Shown piece after piece: positions 23,214 through 26,231 of a stretch of DNA of 26,231 nt. Each line of letters starts with the position of its first letter. Within the stretch, counting starts at the first letter, position 1. The stretch is from positions 1-26,231 of the forward strand of contig MNSZ01000051.1 of assembly GCA_001916715.1 (NCBI GenBank), written 5' to 3'. Below the pieces are notes generated by a model, which did no database searches, was not told the DNA's origin, and saw nothing but the letters and a program-made list of their open reading frames with translations. The position numbers and the translations under genes are program-made. Source of the DNA: Firmicutes bacterium CAG:24053_14. GTDB lineage: Bacteria > Bacillota > Clostridia > Oscillospirales > Oscillospiraceae.

Positions 23214-23742
23214 ATGAGAAACGATATTGAAAGAGTGTTCTTCACGGCAGACGAGATCGAAGCAAAGGTTGCTGCTCTCGGCGAGCAGATATCCAAAGAT
23301 TTCGAGGGCAAGGATCCCTTGTTTGTCGGCGTTTTGAAGGGCTGCTTTGTTTTTATGGCCGACCTTATGCGCCATGTAAGTATCCCGTGCTCTATGGATC
23401 TCGTCCTATAAGGGCGGAACGAGCTCGACCGGTGCGGTGGAAATCCAGAAGGATCTCGGTCAGAATATCGAAGGTCGTCACATTATAATCATCGAGGATA
23501 TCCTCGACAGCGGCAACACGCTCAACTATCTGCAAAGCTATCTGATGACGAGAAAGCCTGCATCCATAACCATAGCAACTCTTATGGATAAGCCCTCGCG
23601 CAGGACAGCCCCCGTTTACGCAAAATATTCTTGTTTTGAAGTGCCCGATGAATTCGTTGTCGGCTACGGTCTCGATTACGACGAGCTTTACCGTAACCTT
23701 CCCTTTATCGGCGTGCTCAAGCCCGAGATATATACGAAATAA
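23214..23742 (+). pseudogene. hpt: Hypoxanthine phosphoribosyltransferase, frameshifted by a short deletion
   Basis: The N-terminal part (VLKGCFVFMADLMRHVSIPCSMDLV) and the C-terminal part (SYKGGTSSTGAVEIQKDLG, then the PRPP-binding loop IIIIEDILDSGNTLNYL, VGYGLDYDELYRNLPFIGVLKPE) are both clearly Hpt, which converts hypoxanthine or guanine and PRPP to the nucleotide. They are in different frames: the first reaches a TAA at 23409-23411 just after DLVL, while the second becomes readable from TCC TAT AAG at 23404-23412. The family has about three extra residues (A-V/I-S) before SSY, so about 11 bases are missing at 23400-23405. Restoring them gives about 179 residues, the normal length. The start at 23214 follows GGGGGAC; position between tilS and ftsH is the Firmicute standard. 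Confidence 0.92.
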
Positions 23743-23787
23743 TTCAGGCACGGATGAAATGCTTCCTGTCTAAAAGGACGTGATTAA

Positions 23788-25779
23788 TTGAAACCTCAGC
23801 GCAACAGAGCGAGAGATATAGGCTTTTATGTTCTGATACTGGTGCTGCTTGCATGCACTCTGTTCACTCTGCTCAACCAGGAACCTGAGAATGAGCTCAG
23901 CTATGCTCAGGTCAAGGATTTTTTCAAGGATGAAAAGGTTCAGGAATTCACTTATAACGGCTCGAAGAATCTTCTTGAGATGAAGGTCAAGGACTCGAGC
24001 GCAAAGGACGGCTATAAGACCGTATACTATAAGATGTACAGCTTCTCGCTGTTCTATGAAGAGTTCGGCGACCTTATCGACGAGCAGTACGACAAGGGCA
24101 TAATCAAGGATTACCAGATCGAGCCCGTTCAGTCAACATGGTGGCTGCAGCTTATCCCGTATGTCCTGTTTATCGGCTTCATGGTGTTCTGGATCGTCAT
24201 GATGCAGCGAGCACAGGGCGGCGGAGGCGCAGGCGGCGCAATGAAATTCGGCAAGGCCAGGACGCGACTCGGCAGCGAAGAGAAAAACCGAAAGACGTTT
24301 AACGACGTTGCAGGCGCCGATGAGGAAAAGGCAGAGCTTCAGGAGCTTGTCGAATTCCTCAAGGATCCGAAATCGTTTACCAAGATGGGCGCAAGAATAC
24401 CCAAGGGCGTTCTGCTTGTAGGCCCCCCGGGAACAGGTAAGACCCTGCTCGCAAAAGCGGTTGCAGGCGAAGCGGGCGTGCAGTTTTTGTCCATTTCCGG
24501 TTCCGACTTTGTTGAGCTTTATGTCGGCGTCGGCGCATCTCGTGTGCGCGACCTGTTCGACCAGGCAAAGAAGGTCGCCCCGGCTATCATATTCATCGAC
24601 GAGATCGACGCCGTCGGCCGCCAGCGCGGCTCCGGCCTCGGCGGCGGACACGATGAGCGCGAGCAGACACTCAACCAGCTGCTTGTTGAGATGGACGGCT
24701 TCGGCAATAACGAGGGCGTCATAGTCATGGCGGCAACAAACCGCGCGGATATTCTCGATAACGCGCTGTTGCGCCCGGGTCGTTTTGACCGTCAGGTCTA
24801 TGTCGGCATGCCCGATATAAAGGGCAGGGAGGCCATACTCAAGATCCATGCACGCGGTAAGCCGCTGGCGGACGACGTTGACCTCAAGTCCATTGCAAAG
24901 GGTACTCCCGGCTTCTCCGGTGCAGACCTTGAAAACCTGATGAACGAGGCCGCTCTGCTGGCAGTGCGACGTAAACATCGCTTTATCACGATGGAGGATT
25001 GCGACGAGGCAATACTCAAGGTCGAGATGGGCCCCGAAAAGAAGAGCCGCAAGATGTCGGACAAGGCAAAGCGCCTTACAGCTTACCACGAGTCAGGTCA
25101 TGCCATAACTTCGAAGTTCTTGCAGCACACCGACCCCGTGCACTATATCACCATCATTCCGCGCGGAATGGCCGGCGGCTTTACGCTCTATCGCCCGGAT
25201 GAGGACACGGAGGACTTTACCTCCAAGGCACAGATGTTCGAGCGCATCGTGTCCTGTCTTGGCGGCAGAATTGCCGAAAAGCTCTTCCTTGACGATATTT
25301 CCACCGGCGCATCCGGCGATATCCAGCAGGCGACGAGCATTGCGCGCAATATGGTGACGCGCTACGGTATGAGCGAAAAGCTTGGCCCCATCCAGTACGA
25401 CAGCTCGGATCACAGCATCTTCATCGGCCGCGATTTCGGCCAGACTAAGAGCTACTCCGAGGAGACAGCCGCACTCATCGACGAAGAGGTGAAGCGTATT
25501 TTCGACGAGGCATCCGTCCTGTGCGAAAAGATACTCACCGAGCACCGTGATACACTCATCGGTGTTGCCGAATATCTGCTTGAAAACGAGTCGATGGATC
25601 GCGATACCTTCGATTATTACTGCGAGCACGGCACGTTCCCCGAGCCGAAGCCGGCTCCTGCAATGCAGGATGATACGATCGAACGCCCGGCGCGAAAGAT
25701 CGCCCGTTTTGACGATCCTCCCACGGAGGATGCCTCAGCCGGTATGGCCGACGAGCCGGATGACGGCGATAAACACTAA
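23788..25779 (+). CDS. ftsH: ATP-dependent zinc metalloprotease FtsH
   Basis: This 663-residue membrane protein has a first transmembrane segment at about 11-29, an extracytoplasmic domain (30-118) and a second segment at about 119-139. The AAA domain follows, with Walker A GPPGTGKT (212-219) and Walker B IIFIDEID (267-274), then the zinc protease domain with HESGH (433-437) and the third ligand Asp510 (TGASGD). The C-terminal tail is acidic. FtsH degrades misfolded membrane proteins and short-lived regulators. The start is TTG at 23788, with AAAAGGA about 10 bases upstream; the N-terminal KPQRNRARD before the first membrane helix is typical. It is the last gene of the gdpP-to-ftsH cluster and ends at a bidirectional terminator. 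Confidence 0.97.
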   Translation: MKPQRNRARDIGFYVLILVLLACTLFTLLNQEPENELSYAQVKDFFKDEKVQEFTYNGSKNLLEMKVKDSSAKDGYKTVYYKMYSFSLFYEEFGDLIDEQYDKGIIKDYQIEPVQSTWWLQLIPYVLFIGFMVFWIVMMQRAQGGGGAGGAMKFGKARTRLGSEEKNRKTFNDVAGADEEKAELQELVEFLKDPKSFTKMGARIPKGVLLVGPPGTGKTLLAKAVAGEAGVQFLSISGSDFVELYVGVGASRVRDLFDQAKKVAPAIIFIDEIDAVGRQRGSGLGGGHDEREQTLNQLLVEMDGFGNNEGVIVMAATNRADILDNALLRPGRFDRQVYVGMPDIKGREAILKIHARGKPLADDVDLKSIAKGTPGFSGADLENLMNEAALLAVRRKHRFITMEDCDEAILKVEMGPEKKSRKMSDKAKRLTAYHESGHAITSKFLQHTDPVHYITIIPRGMAGGFTLYRPDEDTEDFTSKAQMFERIVSCLGGRIAEKLFLDDISTGASGDIQQATSIARNMVTRYGMSEKLGPIQYDSSDHSIFIGRDFGQTKSYSEETAALIDEEVKRIFDEASVLCEKILTEHRDTLIGVAEYLLENESMDRDTFDYYCEHGTFPEPKPAPAMQDDTIERPARKIARFDDPPTEDASAGMADEPDDGDKH

Positions 25780-25786
25780 ACAGGTA

Positions 25787-25817
25787 AAAAAATCTCTCCC
25801 GTCGGGAGAGATTTTTT
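25787..25817. terminator. Bidirectional terminator between ftsH and the PAP2-type gene
   Basis: AAAAAATCTCTCCC (25787-25800) pairs with GGGAGAGATTTTTT (25804-25817) around a GTC loop. Both strands end in T runs, so it serves both convergent genes. Confidence 0.93.
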
Positions 25818-25839
25818 GATTCATAGCAATTTACAGCAA

Positions 25840-26231
25840 TTATTTTTTACCGAGCTTTGCGAAGAATTTGAAGGTCATCGGCCATACGATCCCGGCAAAG
25901 AGGATAACGATGAAATACCTCACGCCGTGCGCTACGCTGTGTCCGCCGAACAGAGCAAGCAGCGGAGCCTTGAGCACCGACTTTAATGCAAGCAGTATAG
26001 CCAGGCCGACAACGACCTTGATTATCTGCGCCCACCACACAGCCTGCGTGTGGAAGTGGACATACTTTGTATCGATAAAGAATGTCAGCATAAGTCCGAT
26101 CGCACAAAACAGGATCATATATGCGTTTTTAAGCCCCGAGGCATAGTTTTCAGCGTCTATATCGGCAGGAAAGTCGTACAGCTCGACGAAAGCGACAAAT
26201 GCCGCAGCAAGAACAATGAATATACCGAATA
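25840..26231 (-). CDS. C-terminal part of a PAP2-type membrane phosphatase, cut by the window edge
   Basis: About 130 residues are visible; the frame continues past the right edge with FGIFIVLAAAF and no start in the window that fits. Several hydrophobic helices are present, and the C-terminal half reads GGHSVAHGVRYFIVILFAGIVWPMTF, which resembles the last membrane helix of clostridial PAP2-family proteins (usually annotated as phosphatase PAP2 family). The catalytic motifs would lie in the missing part, so the activity cannot be confirmed. The ATG at 26118 sits within a membrane helix and is not taken as the start. It converges on ftsH, with the shared terminator between. Confidence 0.7.
   Translation of the reverse strand, partial: FGIFIVLAAAFVAFVELYDFPADIDAENYASGLKNAYMILFCAIGLMLTFFIDTKYVHFHTQAVWWAQIIKVVVGLAILLALKSVLKAPLLALFGGHSVAHGVRYFIVILFAGIVWPMTFKFFAKLGKK

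Noticed and set aside
24133..25089. Minus-strand frame of 318 codons opposite ftsH
   Set aside because: Shadow of the FtsH AAA domain; there is no promoter or ribosome binding site.

Overview
The window reads as a chromosomal segment of an anaerobic, spore-forming Firmicute of the class Clostridia, probably a gut Oscillospiraceae/Ruminococcaceae-type organism. The evidence is the start of a pyruvate:ferredoxin oxidoreductase, a reverse rubrerythrin, the oxygen-independent HemZ, the sporulation protein SpoIIP, a SleB-type cortex hydrolase, and the Firmicute gene orders Asp23-fakA, gdpP-rplI-dnaB and tilS-hpt-ftsH. There is no phage, insertion sequence, CRISPR array, rRNA or tRNA that I can support.

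Layout. 1-85: 5' end of nifJ (minus), back to back with an Asp23/Gls24-fakA operon (280-2354). 2521-3780: a membrane GT2 glycosyltransferase with its own promoter. 3755-5422 (minus): a secreted protein with five SH3b repeats and an NlpC/P60 domain. 5685-9294: a tightly overlapped apbE-mpg-recG operon. 9343-10092 (minus): an AT-richer orphan gene closed in by terminators. 10207-12353 (minus): reverse rubrerythrin, a CBS-pair protein and SpoIIP. 12494-12735: a frameshifted TSCPD-family gene, then a 354-base gene-free stretch rich in repeats. 13090-14702: the SleB-type hydrolase and rsmG. 14754-17882 (minus): a lipoprotein, a uridine-kinase-like protein and a broken hemZ. 18053-25779 (plus): gdpP-rplI-dnaB-tilS-hpt-ftsH, with hpt broken. 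25840-26231 (minus): C-terminal part of a PAP2-type membrane protein cut by the window edge.

Most genes are housekeeping: c-di-AMP turnover, replication (DnaB), translation (L9, TilS, RsmG), purine salvage (Hpt), membrane proteolysis (FtsH), DNA repair (Mpg, RecG), and envelope and spore functions. Promoters of the TTGACA-17-TATAAT type and hairpin terminators are easy to see and divide the window into clear transcription units.

The most notable observation is that four otherwise well-preserved genes (the NlpC/P60 protein near its stop, the TSCPD protein, hemZ and hpt) each carry a small out-of-frame deletion, while the reading frame resumes with conserved sequence afterwards. This is either a recurrent assembly or consensus error or a real run of micro-deletions. 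The second is the 12736-13089 interval, which has repeated TTGTGC/GCACAA words, paired arms and a half-site resembling dif. I found no convincing new multi-gene system.
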